Notes: a model not told the origin generated them from the sequence alone. A DNA stretch of 64,000 bases from Neorhizobium galegae bv. orientalis str. HAMBI 540 (GCF_000731315.1 NZ_HG938354.1:1488001-1552000), one strand, 5' to 3'; positions 36,333 through 46,036 are shown, counted from the first letter of the stretch. Numbers and translations are program-made.

Positions 36333-37259
36333 ATGTTCACGCTAAAACAATTGGAAGCGCTGTATTGGGTGGCGACCTTAGGAAGCTTCGAGGCCGCCGC
36401 GTCCTACCTCAATCTCACGCAGTCGACGATCTCTAAGCGCATTGCGGAACTGGAGGCTGGGTTCGCCTCGCCGCTTTTTGACCGGACACTTCGGCAATCG
36501 GTGCTGACTCCACAGGGCAACGACGTCAGGGACATCGCAGAACAGATGCTGCGCCTGCACGATCGCCTGAAACTGACGGCGCGTTCTGTCTCGACGCCGC
36601 TGAAGTTTCGGCTGGGCGTCAGCGATCTTGTGGCGATCTCCTTGCTTCCGGAGCTTCTGGCGACGATCGTGGAGCGATATCCCGGCATTTCGCTGGAACC
36701 GGAGATCGACCTGACAAAGGGGCTGCTGGAACGCCTGAACGATCGTAAGATCGATTTCGTCATCTGTCCGCGCCTGTTGCAGCATCCTCAATTCATCAAC
36801 AGGCGCCTGGGCGAAATCGAATTGGTCTGGATGTGCAGCCCCAAGATCAACAACAGCGACCGGGTTCTGACGAACGACGAGCTTCTGAAATATCCGCTGC
36901 TGATCCAGTCTGCCGGCTCGATCCTGCGCCCCATCCTTCACGACGTTATCGACAATCCAAAACTACCTTTCACCAAAACCATATCGTGTAACAATATGGC
37001 GGCTTTGGCCGAGCTTGCCACTTTCGGTCTCGGTATCACCATCCTGCCAAAAGCATTTTTCAGCAAATACATCGCGGATGGGCGGCTTCGCATTTTAGAT
37101 ACGGAGCTGAAGCTTCCCAATCTCGAATATTTCATCACCTATCGTAACGACTACCACAGCGTATTTTTCGAGGAGATCGCTCAGCTCAGCATGGAATTGG
37201 TCGTCAACACCGCATTGGGAGAAGATCACACCATATCAAATGAAGAGGGTATCGTTTGA
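36333..37259 (+). CDS. LysR-family regulator of the RraA/importer operon
   Basis: A 308-residue LTTR. The N-terminal helix-turn-helix includes LGSFEAAASYLNLTQSTISKR; the effector-binding domain follows from about residue 90. It is divergent from the RraA/ABC importer operon, which is the likely target. Its ligand is unknown. Confidence 0.9.
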   Translation: MFTLKQLEALYWVATLGSFEAAASYLNLTQSTISKRIAELEAGFASPLFDRTLRQSVLTPQGNDVRDIAEQMLRLHDRLKLTARSVSTPLKFRLGVSDLVAISLLPELLATIVERYPGISLEPEIDLTKGLLERLNDRKIDFVICPRLLQHPQFINRRLGEIELVWMCSPKINNSDRVLTNDELLKYPLLIQSAGSILRPILHDVIDNPKLPFTKTISCNNMAALAELATFGLGITILPKAFFSKYIADGRLRILDTELKLPNLEYFITYRNDYHSVFFEEIAQLSMELVVNTALGEDHTISNEEGIV

Positions 37260-37332
37260 TGATACGACGACAGGTGCGCACATATTTTCCTCAATCTCTA
37301 TCGGAAAAACTGGGTTGAAGTATTGCTCGTCC

Positions 37333-37821
37333 TCAGGCTCGTGAAGGGATACGAACCGCGTTCGCCTCTTCTAAAGCAACAACATATTGATTTATGCACA
37401 ACGCACTGGTTGTACCGTAATTGATCGGCGCTGTATCGACGAGACTGATCGAGTGGCCGCACCAATCGAACGACCTGGTAACACCGAAGGTTGTACCAAA
37501 CCGCCTGGTCGAGCCTGCTTCCATAACCGCCGATCCGTCCGGCGGAACCACATCTGGCCCACCCTGTTCCGTCCACACAATCTCGATGTCGTTATTTGTC
37601 ACGGTAACGGAGACCTCCGAGGTTCCGGTATCGACGGATAGCGCGCCGTACTTCAACGAAATCGTTGCGAGTTCATGGATCACCAGAAAAAGGTGAGTGG
37701 CACGTTTTGCCCACTCCTGCACGTGGCACTGCCACGAAGCCAGTCTTGATCCTCCTGTAGTTTCCTGACGAACGCGCCTAACCACCCAGTTCCGAATGCG
37801 TCGGTCCGGGCGGAGAAACAC
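37333..37821 (-). pseudogene. HWE/HisKA_2-type histidine kinase ATPase fragment
   Basis: A 162-codon open frame. LFLVIHELATISLKYGALS corresponds to the N-box of HWE-family kinases, normally HELATNAxKYGALS; the Mg/ATP-contacting Asn is replaced by Ile. VWTEQGGPDVVPP and RFGTTF follow in the right order for the ATP lid and G boxes. The dimerisation and His-containing part is missing, and the upstream end overlaps the GntR gene. It is probably a decayed remnant and not a working kinase. Confidence 0.6.
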
Positions 37822-38557
37822 GCTCGATCAGCAGCATCTTATAGCGGCTGAGGCTGCCTTCGAGATGGGCGCGCATAGCCTCCCTCGCTTCGGCAGCCTT
37901 GCCTGCAAAGATCGCATGGACGATCTTTGCATGTTCTTCCTGCAGATGCAGGTTGGGCGTCAGCGTGCCGGGTTGCCCCCGTCCTTGCTGCAGATCGCGG
38001 CTCATGATGATGCCGGGCTTGATGAGGCGCAGGAGTTCCGGAAACCTGCGGTTTTGTGTTGCCTCGGCGATTGCCATGTGAAGAGCGAAATCGGCATCGC
38101 GGGTCGAAAGGCCATTTTCCAGGTTCTCGCCCACCTTGCGATGCAGATTGAGGATGGTTTCCAGTTGGGCTGGCGAACGTCGCCCCGCCGCAAGCGCCGC
38201 GGCTTCCGTCTCGCAAGCGGCCCGCAGTTCCAGAAGCTCGATCACAGAGGAGATTCGCTCAAGTGACAGGCCACTGAACGGCACCCCTTGCTGTTCGGCA
38301 TCCGTTACAAAGACGCCGACGCCCCGGCGCGCCTCAAGTATCCCTTCGGAGCGCAGTACCGCTACCGCCTCGCGTATCACCGCGCGGCTGACCGAATGAA
38401 GGCGCGTCAATTCGTTCTCGCTCGGCAGCTTGTCTCCCGGCTTGACCGTTCCGCGCTCGACGTCACGCCGCAAGCTTGTTGCGATCTGATCGACGAGCGA
38501 TTGGCCGACAAGGACGGCCAGTTCGCTATCAACATCCTGTCCGATCAAATCTCTCAT
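37778..38557 (-). CDS. GntR-family (FadR-type) regulator
   Basis: A 259-residue regulator. The N-terminal winged helix is clear: KPGDKLPSENELTRL, then VSRAVIREAVAVLRSEGILEARRGVGVFV. The C-terminal FCD domain has LRAACETEAAALAAGRR and the metal-site histidine region (DADFALHMAIAEAT, EEHAKIVHAI). The ATG at 38557 has GGGAG upstream; the frame can be read from 38581. It is divergent from the enolase-superfamily gene, which with its importer is the likely target. Confidence 0.9.
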   Translation of the reverse strand: MRDLIGQDVDSELAVLVGQSLVDQIATSLRRDVERGTVKPGDKLPSENELTRLHSVSRAVIREAVAVLRSEGILEARRGVGVFVTDAEQQGVPFSGLSLERISSVIELLELRAACETEAAALAAGRRSPAQLETILNLHRKVGENLENGLSTRDADFALHMAIAEATQNRRFPELLRLIKPGIIMSRDLQQGRGQPGTLTPNLHLQEEHAKIVHAIFAGKAAEAREAMRAHLEGSLSRYKMLLIERVSPPGPTHSELGG

Positions 38558-38747
38558 GCAATCTCCCACCCGCCGCCACAAGCCGTCAGACTGCAGCGCG
38601 CGCTTGTCTTATAGCCCACTAACCATCAAATGTCACCGGCCGAGCAAGGTTTTGGCGGGCCGAATTGGCACTTCTCCACAACAAGGCCCATCGGGCCGCG
38701 AAATCATCAGCACGCGTATTGACGTCACCTTCTAGCCTCGCTAACGT

Positions 38748-38765
38748 TGTCATACTGCAGTGACA
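38748..38765. promoter_or_regulatory. GntR-type inverted repeat before the enolase-superfamily operon
   Basis: TGTCA-N8-TGACA (TGTCATACTGCAGTGACA) lies 89 bases upstream of the ATG at 38854 and between divergent genes. A second small repeat, TATC-TGACAG-GATA, follows at about 38769-38782. Either could bind the adjacent GntR protein. Confidence 0.4.
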
Positions 38766-38853
38766 TGCTATCTGACAGGATACAAGGTGAAGGCCGACAG
38801 GAGATGCCGCCAGAGCGGATTGCCTAAGCTGGCCCACGCCCAGGGGAGGAAAC

Positions 38854-40002
38854 ATGAAGATCATCGACGCCAGCGTGCGGACATTCTGGTACACGACACA
38901 CGAGGAGACCGACAGCGATGGCCATGCCCATCCCGGCCCGGCGCGCCGTGTCAAGAAGGCCCTGCTCACGCTGACCTGCGAAGACGGCACGAGCGGCCAT
39001 GCATTCGGTAGCCCGGAACAGCTTCGCCCCCACCTGCTCGAACGGTTCATCCGTCCTGTTGTCCTGGACCAGGATGCGCTGGCGCGTGAAAGGCTATGGC
39101 AGGACCTGGCCCACTGGCAGCGCGGTAGCGGCGGTCAACTCAGCGACCGCACGCTAGCGATCGTCGACTGCGCCCTCTGGGACCTCGCCGGACATCTTCT
39201 CAAGGCCCCGGTCTACAAGATCATCGGTTCCTACCGGGACAAGGTGCCGGCCTATGGTTCGATCATGTGCGGCGACGAGCTTGAAGGCGGCCTCGCTACA
39301 CCGGAAGATTATGGCGGGTTTGCAGAAAAGCTGGTCGCCCGCGGTTACCAGGCAATCAAGCTGCATACCTGGATGCCACCGGTCCGCTGGTCGCCGAACA
39401 TCGAGATGGATCTGAAGGCCTGCTCCGCGGTACGCGAAGCCGTCGGCCCGAAATTTCCTCTGATGCTGGACGCCTATCACTGGTATTCGCGCGAGGAAGC
39501 TTACGAACTCGGCAAGGGCCTGGAGGCGTTGAACTTCACCTGGATCGAAGAGGTGATGGACGAACAGTCCATGTCCTCCTACGCCTGGCTCACGCAGGAA
39601 CTGAAAATACCGGTCATCGGCCCGGAGTCGATGGGCGGCAAGTACAAGCACCGCGCCGAATGGATCAAGGCGGGCGCTTGCGATATTCTGCGGACAGGTG
39701 TCGAGGATGTCGGCGGCATCACGCCGGCGCTGAAGACCATGCACCTTGCAGAAAGTTTCGGCATGAACTGCGAAGTGCACGGCCACGGCGCTGAAAACCT
39801 CGCCATTTCGGCCGCAACCAAGAACTGCCGCTGGTACGAGCGCGGCCTGCTTCACCCGTTCCTCGACTACGACGCCTGCCCCGAATACCTGAACAGGATC
39901 CCGGACCCCATGGACGAAGAGGGATTTGTCTGGCTCTCGCAGGAACCCGGCCTCGGCGAGGACATCAACTTCGAATACATCGACGCCAACCTGGCGGAGT
40001 AA
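38854..40002 (+). CDS. Mandelate racemase/muconate-lactonizing (enolase) superfamily enzyme
   Basis: A 382-residue two-domain enolase-superfamily protein. The barrel carries the three expected metal ligands in LMLDAYHWY (Asp), WIEEVMDE (Glu) and VIGPESMGG (Glu). Candidate base residues are the Lys in AIKLHTWMPP and the His in EVHGHGAEN. Such enzymes racemise or dehydrate acid sugars or amino-acid derivatives. GGGGAGGAAAC precedes the ATG. It heads a six-gene operon with an ABC importer, so the substrate is probably imported by it. Confidence 0.9.
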   Translation: MKIIDASVRTFWYTTHEETDSDGHAHPGPARRVKKALLTLTCEDGTSGHAFGSPEQLRPHLLERFIRPVVLDQDALARERLWQDLAHWQRGSGGQLSDRTLAIVDCALWDLAGHLLKAPVYKIIGSYRDKVPAYGSIMCGDELEGGLATPEDYGGFAEKLVARGYQAIKLHTWMPPVRWSPNIEMDLKACSAVREAVGPKFPLMLDAYHWYSREEAYELGKGLEALNFTWIEEVMDEQSMSSYAWLTQELKIPVIGPESMGGKYKHRAEWIKAGACDILRTGVEDVGGITPALKTMHLAESFGMNCEVHGHGAENLAISAATKNCRWYERGLLHPFLDYDACPEYLNRIPDPMDEEGFVWLSQEPGLGEDINFEYIDANLAE

Positions 40003-40071
40003 GTCACCACGCAATCGGATCGCCGGATGCCGTAGGGGGAGGCCCGCTGCGTCCGGCCAAAGGGAGGTAAT

Positions 40072-41679
40072 ATGAAACGACGCAGCTTTCTCACGACGGC
40101 CGCATGCGCAGCCATGGTACTCACGTTCGCCCAGCATCGGGCATTGGCCGACACGCCTGCCAATCAGCTGGTCATCGGCTTCTCGATGTCGAACGTGCTC
40201 ACGCTCGATCCGGCCGGATCGTCGAGCAAGGAAAGGGTGCAGATCCTCGCCAATCTCTACGATGGCCTGGTGGGTATAGACCCAGTCCAGAGGGCCAAAA
40301 TCGTCCCGGCTCTCGCCGAACGTTGGGAGATTGCTGGGGATCGCAAGTCGATCCGCTTTCATCTGAGACCGAACCTCCGCTTTGCCTCGGGCAATGCCGT
40401 GACCGCAAATGATGTCGTGTGGTCGCTGCAGCGCGTGCTGAAACTCAACCTGGCGCAGGCAACCAACCTGCGTCTGCGTGGCTATACCGTCGAAAACGCG
40501 GCCCAGAGCTTCAAGGCGGTCGACGGCAACACCGTGGAGATTTCGATTCTCCAGCCCATCGACCCACAGATCATTATGATGACCTTGGCCATGGCCGGTA
40601 CGGGCAGCGTGCTTGACCAGAAGGAGGTGATGGGCCACGAGAAGGCTGGAGACTTGGGGGCGGGATGGCTGACCACCAACTCCGCCGGAACCGCTGCCTT
40701 CACGGTGCAATCGCTGCGGCCGAACGAAATGGTCGTACTCACCCGGAACGAAAACTACTGGGGTCCGGCGCCGGCCATGAGCCGCGTGCTGATGCGCCAC
40801 ATTCCCGAGCCTCAGAGCCAACGGCTGTTGGTCGAGAAGGGTGACCTCGATATCGCCTATTCGCTTGGCGCCGCCGACCTGAAATCTTTGGAAGGCAACA
40901 AGAACGTCAAGGTGACGACGGAAACCGGCAATGGCCTCTATTATCTCGCCATGTCGCTGAAGAACCAGAACCTCGCTAAGCCGAAACTGCGTGAGGCAAT
41001 CCTCAAGCTCATAGATTATGACGGCCTCAACAAGACGGTCATGCCGTATTATGGTGTCAGGCATCTCAGCCCGATACAGGTCGGGCTTGCCCAGGAACCC
41101 TTCGAGCCGAAACTCAAGATGGATGTCGCCGGCGCCAAAGCCCTTCTAACGGAGGCGGGATATCCCGATGGCCTGGACCTGACGATCCGCACGCTTTCGG
41201 AGCCACCATTCGACAACCTGGCTGTCGCACTTCAAAGCATGCTGGCTCAGGGCGGCATTCGCGCCAAGATCCTCACTGGCAGTGGCGAGCAGGTCTATGG
41301 GCCGATGCGGGAGAGGAATTTCGAACTGATCGTCGGGAGAAGCGGCGGGCAGATTTCTCACCCAGATGGCGACATGCGCAGCCTCGCCTACAATCCCGAC
41401 AACCGGGATGAAGCAAAGCTGACCGGGCTCGTCGGCTGGCGCGTTTCCTTCAAGGACGATAATCTGAACCAGAAGATCGATGCAGCGTTGCAGGAAACGG
41501 ATCCGGAAAAGCAGGCAAAACTCTATAACGAGATAGAGAAGCTCTATGCCGAAGGCATTCCGGCGGTCCAACCGATCTCGCAAGTGATGGATTCGGTTGC
41601 CCAGCGCGCCGATATCGAAGGCTTCCAGATCAGCCCCGTATGGCAGACAAAGCTCGAAACCGTTCGTAAGCGGCGCTGA
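40072..41679 (+). CDS. ABC importer substrate-binding protein, family 5
   Basis: A 535-residue SBP_bac_5 protein. The N-terminus MKRRSFLTTAACAAMVL...ALA has a twin-Arg RRSFL motif, so export by Tat is possible. The mature part shows LANLYDGLVGIDP, IRFHLRPNLRFASGNAV and the C-terminal ligand-lobe pattern. GGGAGGTAAT precedes the ATG. It lies 69 bases downstream of the enolase-superfamily gene. Confidence 0.93.
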   Translation: MKRRSFLTTAACAAMVLTFAQHRALADTPANQLVIGFSMSNVLTLDPAGSSSKERVQILANLYDGLVGIDPVQRAKIVPALAERWEIAGDRKSIRFHLRPNLRFASGNAVTANDVVWSLQRVLKLNLAQATNLRLRGYTVENAAQSFKAVDGNTVEISILQPIDPQIIMMTLAMAGTGSVLDQKEVMGHEKAGDLGAGWLTTNSAGTAAFTVQSLRPNEMVVLTRNENYWGPAPAMSRVLMRHIPEPQSQRLLVEKGDLDIAYSLGAADLKSLEGNKNVKVTTETGNGLYYLAMSLKNQNLAKPKLREAILKLIDYDGLNKTVMPYYGVRHLSPIQVGLAQEPFEPKLKMDVAGAKALLTEAGYPDGLDLTIRTLSEPPFDNLAVALQSMLAQGGIRAKILTGSGEQVYGPMRERNFELIVGRSGGQISHPDGDMRSLAYNPDNRDEAKLTGLVGWRVSFKDDNLNQKIDAALQETDPEKQAKLYNEIEKLYAEGIPAVQPISQVMDSVAQRADIEGFQISPVWQTKLETVRKRR

Positions 41680-41780
41680 CGAAAAACTGCATGCCTCCAA
41701 ATGAAGTGGGAGGTCGAGTCCGCACGCGAAGCGGTTCGCGGCCTCTGCGATTTGGCATCCCGGGATGTTGAGGAAGCCCC

Positions 41781-42797
41781 ATGAACAACGAGCGTCTCAC
41801 CGCTTTCACGCGGCAGGCCGGTACCATATTGGCAACCCTTCTCGGGTTGCTGATCCTGACCTTCTGCATCGGACGGCTGATGCCGGTCGATCCGGTGCGC
41901 GCCATTGTCGGCGAAGAGGCCGACCAGGCCACATACAATACGGTCGCGGAACGGATCGGCGCCAACCTTCCTCTCTACCAGCAGTTCTTCCGCTATGTGA
42001 GCGATTTGGCTCACGGCGATTTCGGGATGTCGATCCGGACAGGGCAGCCGGTCATCAACGACATCCTGCATGTCATGCCGGCGACGATCGAGCTTGCGAC
42101 CTTCGCGATCATCGTCGGGGCGGGGCTGGGCATTCCGCTCGGCATTCTGGCAGCCGTGCGCCGCAACCGGCCGATCGACCACATCATCCGCTTCCTCACC
42201 CTGATCGGCCATTCCATGCCGATCTTCTGGACCGGCATGATCGGCCTGATCATCTTTTATGCGGCACTGGATCTGGTCGGCGGCGGCGGCCGTCTGTCGG
42301 ATTATTATATCGGCCTGGTGCCGGAAACGACCGGCTTCCTGCTGATCGACGCGATCATCGCCGGCGACTGGGAGGTCTTGCGGGATGCGGTCAACCATCT
42401 GCTGCTGCCGGCGAGCATCCTCGGTTATTCGTCGATGGCTTATATCACCCGCATGACCCGCAGTTTCATGCTGGACCAGCTGAACCAGGAATACGTGACC
42501 ACGGCGCGGGTGAAGGGGCTGTCGAAGGGCCGCACCATCTGGCACCACGCGTTCGCGAATATCCGGGTGCAGCTGGTGACGATCGTGGCGCTCGCCTATG
42601 GCAGCCTGCTGGAGGGCGCCGTCCTCATCGAGACCGTGTTCTCCTGGCCGGGCTTCGGCCAATATATCACCAACAACATGCTGATCGGCGACATGAACGC
42701 GGTGATGACCTGCGTGCTGCTGGTCGGCATCATCTTCATTGCGCTCAACCTGCTTTCCGACGCGCTGTACAAGATCTTCGATCCGAGGACGCGGTGA
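41781..42797 (+). CDS. ABC importer permease, DppB family
   Basis: A 338-residue permease with an N-terminal helix, YVSDLAHGDFGMSIRTGQPV, the EAA loop region (YVTTARVKGLSKGRTIWHH) and GAVLIETVFSWPGFG. It pairs with the DppC-type protein that starts one base after its stop. Confidence 0.94.
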   Translation: MNNERLTAFTRQAGTILATLLGLLILTFCIGRLMPVDPVRAIVGEEADQATYNTVAERIGANLPLYQQFFRYVSDLAHGDFGMSIRTGQPVINDILHVMPATIELATFAIIVGAGLGIPLGILAAVRRNRPIDHIIRFLTLIGHSMPIFWTGMIGLIIFYAALDLVGGGGRLSDYYIGLVPETTGFLLIDAIIAGDWEVLRDAVNHLLLPASILGYSSMAYITRMTRSFMLDQLNQEYVTTARVKGLSKGRTIWHHAFANIRVQLVTIVALAYGSLLEGAVLIETVFSWPGFGQYITNNMLIGDMNAVMTCVLLVGIIFIALNLLSDALYKIFDPRTR

Positions 42798-42798
42798 C

Positions 42799-43704
42799 AT
42801 GGCAGCTCAATCTCTCGACATGCAGGACGTGGCCATGAACGGTACTCGCTCAAACCCAAATTCGGCCTTCCGCCGGCTGCTCGCCGTCATCCGCGAGCTT
42901 CTCGGCAACCCGTCTTCGGGCTTTGGCCTCGTCGTCATCACCATCCTGGTCCTGACGGCGATCGTCGCGCCGCTGATCGCGCCCTATGACCCGAATGTCA
43001 TCGATCTCGGCAATACGCTGAAGCCGCCGAGCGCCGAGCACTGGTTCGGAACCGACGAGCTCGGCCGCGACATCATGAGCCGCATCATCTACGGCACGCG
43101 CATCAGCCTGACGATCATCACCATCGTGTCGGTGATCGTCGGCCCGATCGGGCTGCTGGTCGGCACGACGGCCGGTTATTTCGGGGGCTGGTACGACACG
43201 ATCATGATGCGGATCACCGATATCTTCCTGTCCTTCCCGAGCCTCATCCTGTCGCTCGCCTTCGTGGCGGCCCTCGGTGCCGGCCTCGAAAATGCGATCA
43301 TCGCCATCGGTCTCACCACCTGGCCGCCGATCGCCCGCCTGGCCCGCGCCGAAACGCTGACCTTCCGCGGCGCCGACTATATCTCGGCCTCGCGCATGCA
43401 GGGGGCATCGGCGCTGCGCATCATCATCAAGTCGATCATGCCGATGTGCCTGCCTTCGGTTCTGGTGCGCATCACGCTTTCGATGGCAACCGTCATCCTG
43501 ACGGCGGCCGGCCTCGGTTTCCTGGGTCTCGGTGCCCAGCCGCCGCTGCCCGAATGGGGGGCGATGATCGCCACCGGCCGGCGCTACATGCTGGACAACT
43601 GGTGGCTGGTCGCCTTCCCGGGCGGCGCCATCCTGCTCGTCAGCCTTGCCTTCAACCTTCTCGGCGACGGCCTGCGCGACGCGCTGGATCCCAAGCAAAG
43701 ATAG
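42799..43704 (+). CDS. ABC importer permease, DppC family
   Basis: A 301-residue permease. The family motif FGTDELGRDIMSRIIYGTRISL and the EAA loop (DYISASRMQGASALRII) are clear; GLGFLGLGAQPPLPEWG follows. The ATG at 42799 lies directly behind the upstream stop; a later ATG at 42835 is also in frame. Confidence 0.93.
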   Translation: MAAQSLDMQDVAMNGTRSNPNSAFRRLLAVIRELLGNPSSGFGLVVITILVLTAIVAPLIAPYDPNVIDLGNTLKPPSAEHWFGTDELGRDIMSRIIYGTRISLTIITIVSVIVGPIGLLVGTTAGYFGGWYDTIMMRITDIFLSFPSLILSLAFVAALGAGLENAIIAIGLTTWPPIARLARAETLTFRGADYISASRMQGASALRIIIKSIMPMCLPSVLVRITLSMATVILTAAGLGFLGLGAQPPLPEWGAMIATGRRYMLDNWWLVAFPGGAILLVSLAFNLLGDGLRDALDPKQR

Positions 43705-43730
43705 GCCCGAAACAGCGTTAGGATTCCGCC

Positions 43731-44588
43731 ATGGATAACAGCCAAGCACTCTTGAAGGTCGAAAATCTCCGCGTCAGCTATCGCGCTGGCAAAGCCTACA
43801 ACACCGTCGTCAAGGGCGTCTCCTTCGATCTCGGCCGCGAGCGGCTCGGCATCGTCGGCGAATCCGGCTCCGGCAAGTCGACGATCGGCCGCGCGCTGCT
43901 GAAGCTGCTGCCGACCGCCAAGATCGAGGCCGACCGCATGGATTTCGGCGGTATCGACCTTCTCTCGGCCAGCGAAAAGCAGATGCTGACGATCCGCGGC
44001 CGACGCATTTCGATGATCCTCCAGGATCCGAAGTTCTCGCTCAACCCGGTGCATCGCGTCGGAGACCAGATCGCCGAGGCCTATCGTGTTCATTACAAGG
44101 CCTCGGCGCAGGTCGCCCGGCAGAAGACGCTGGAAATGCTGGAAGCGGTGAAGATCCGCGATCCGGAACGGGTGTTCGGCCTTTATCCGCATGAAGTCTC
44201 GGGCGGCATGGGCCAGCGCATCATGATCGCCATGATGCTGATCCCCGAACCGCAGATCATCATCGCCGACGAGCCGACCTCGGCGCTCGACGTCACGGTG
44301 CGCATGCAGGTACTCAACATCCTGAACGAGCTGGTGATCAACAAGGGCATCGGCCTCATCATGATCAGCCACGACCTCAACCTGGTGCGCAATTTCTGCG
44401 ACCGCGTTCTGGTCATGCGCCATGGCGAAGTGGTCGAGGAACGGGCGGCCCGGGACATGCGCAACTGCACGCATCCCTATACTCAAGGGTTGCTTGCCGC
44501 GCAGCCGCATATCGGCGGCAGCCGAAAGCCGCTTCCGGTCCTGAACCGCCAAACCATCTCCCCAGAGACCAAAGAGGTGCGCGCATGA
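43731..44588 (+). CDS. ABC importer ATP-binding protein, DppD family
   Basis: A 285-residue ATPase with GESGSGKST, VSGGMGQRIMIAMML and [12 protein letters not shown]. It overlaps the next ATPase gene by four bases (ATGA). Confidence 0.94.
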   Translation: MDNSQALLKVENLRVSYRAGKAYNTVVKGVSFDLGRERLGIVGESGSGKSTIGRALLKLLPTAKIEADRMDFGGIDLLSASEKQMLTIRGRRISMILQDPKFSLNPVHRVGDQIAEAYRVHYKASAQVARQKTLEMLEAVKIRDPERVFGLYPHEVSGGMGQRIMIAMMLIPEPQIIIADEPTSALDVTVRMQVLNILNELVINKGIGLIMISHDLNLVRNFCDRVLVMRHGEVVEERAARDMRNCTHPYTQGLLAAQPHIGGSRKPLPVLNRQTISPETKEVRA

Positions 44589-45343
44589 CCGCCATCGACG
44601 TCCGCAATCTCTCGATCGATCTCGGCTACGGTCTGGCAAAGAGGCGCATTCTCGGCGATGTCTGCTTTTCGGTGGAAGCTGGCGAATCCTTCGGTCTTGT
44701 CGGCGAATCCGGTTCCGGCAAATCGACCATCCTGCGCTGCATCGCCCGTCTCCTGAACGTCTGGGAGGGCGATATCCAGCTCGAGGGACGGTCGGTCAAC
44801 GACATGCCCTTTGTCGAATATTGCCGTGCGGTCCAGATGGTGTTCCAGGATCCCTACGGTTCGCTGCATCCGCGCCAGTCGATCCGCACGGCGCTTCAGG
44901 AGCCGCTCCGCATCCATCGCATGGACCGCCAGGTCGAACGCATGGAGCGGGCTCTGATCGATGTCGGTCTCGATCCGGCCTTCCTGTCGCGTTATCCGCA
45001 CGAACTTTCCGGCGGCCAGCGCCAGCGTGTGGCGATCGCACGGGCGCTCATTCTCGAACCGCGCATCCTGCTCCTCGACGAGCCGACCTCGGCGCTCGAC
45101 GTCTCGGTGCAGGCGGAAGTGCTCAATCTGCTCGCCGATCTGCGTGCAAAACGCAACTTGACCTATCTGTTCGTTTCCCATGATCTTGCGGTGATCGATC
45201 ATATGTGCGAGCGGCTGGCGGTCATGCAGCATGGTCGCGTGGTCGAGGTGATGAGCCGAGACGTGCTGGCGACAGGCCAGGCCAAGGATCCCTATGCCCG
45301 CGAATTGATCCAGGCCAGCCTCGAATACGACCACGCTGTCTGA
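44585..45343 (+). CDS. ABC importer ATP-binding protein, DppF family
   Basis: A 252-residue ATPase with [25 protein letters not shown] and [11 protein letters not shown]. It is the last gene of the operon that starts with the enolase-superfamily enzyme. Confidence 0.94.
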   Translation: MTAIDVRNLSIDLGYGLAKRRILGDVCFSVEAGESFGLVGESGSGKSTILRCIARLLNVWEGDIQLEGRSVNDMPFVEYCRAVQMVFQDPYGSLHPRQSIRTALQEPLRIHRMDRQVERMERALIDVGLDPAFLSRYPHELSGGQRQRVAIARALILEPRILLLDEPTSALDVSVQAEVLNLLADLRAKRNLTYLFVSHDLAVIDHMCERLAVMQHGRVVEVMSRDVLATGQAKDPYARELIQASLEYDHAV

Positions 45344-45657
45344 GAGGGAGCGCATCCAGCTCAAGACAGGCTGCCTGATCGAGTAAGCCTCGAGCAATAC
45401 ATCTCACCCTTTCGGCCTTGCCTCCGACACCAGCAAATCATTTCAATCATCAGGACTCGGAGCAATCTCGACGGAGAACGGGTGCCGGCTAGCGGATCCG
45501 GTGGATCAAACACGAAGCGTTGGACGGACTAATCGTCTCGCTATGACTATTTTCAAGCGCGAATACGCAATGATGTTCCCGACGCCGTTGGTGCCTCCCA
45601 TTCGCCGGCATCGGATTATGATGGAGTGCCGTATTCTGTCCTCGATCCGATCAGTGA
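45344..45657. other. Non-coding stretch after the importer operon
   Basis: I find no gene here. Short open frames have no recognisable product. It separates the plus-strand importer operon from the convergent hydantoinase operon. Confidence 0.4.
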
Positions 45658-45687
45658 AAGAGCCGCCCTATCGAGAAGGCGGCTCTT
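45658..45687 (-). terminator. Terminator hairpin after the hydantoinase operon
   Basis: AAGAGCCGCC and GGCGGCTCTT form a perfect 10-base stem with a 10-base loop, six bases after the stop of the truncated aminotransferase. On the minus strand the stem ends in CTCTTTCA, a short T run. Confidence 0.6.
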
Positions 45688-45693
45688 GAGGTG

Positions 45694-45981
45694 TTACCGG
45701 CGCTTATGCTTTCCAATGAGGGCTTCCATCATGAACTTGGCGACGATCGCCTGCCGCAGGCTTTCCGTGCCGGCCGCTGCGCCATAGCGCACACGCCCAT
45801 TTCGGATTGCCTCCGCAGCAGCCTCCGCCACATGTGCGGGCGGCTCGAAATCCGGCTCGCCAAGCGACAGATCGATGATGTCACGACCTTCCGCGGCCAG
45901 TTTCTTTGCCGCCATCGCGATGACCATGCTCGGGGACGACTTGATGCCGGCCGCCCGCTTGTTCTCGAAAGTCATGTCCAA
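45694..45981 (-). pseudogene. Truncated class I/II aminotransferase, N-terminal part only
   Basis: A 95-codon frame. It matches the start of aspartate-type aminotransferases: SPSMVIAMAAKKLAAEGRDI, DLSLGEPDFEPPAHV and YGAAAGTESLRQAI. A full enzyme has about 400 residues, and the PLP Lys and Arg regions are absent. After about residue 80 the sequence leaves the family and ends KHKRR. The operon terminator follows immediately, so an internal deletion joining start and end of the gene is possible. It lies 55 bases behind hyuB in the same direction. Confidence 0.7.
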
Positions 45982-46036
45982 ATTCCTGGGAAACTATGCT
46001 TGTGACCGGCGGATCGCACAACCGGTCACTGGCGGA

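Noticed and set aside
39154..41064. 636-codon minus-strand open frame over the enolase-superfamily and binding-protein genes
   Set aside because: It spans two real genes and their gap on the other strand and has no recognisable domain or suitable start.
41544..42800. 418-codon minus-strand open frame over the DppB-type permease
   Set aside because: Antisense to a permease with clear EAA motif; composition (His, Asp, Gln, Arg) is typical of an antisense reading.
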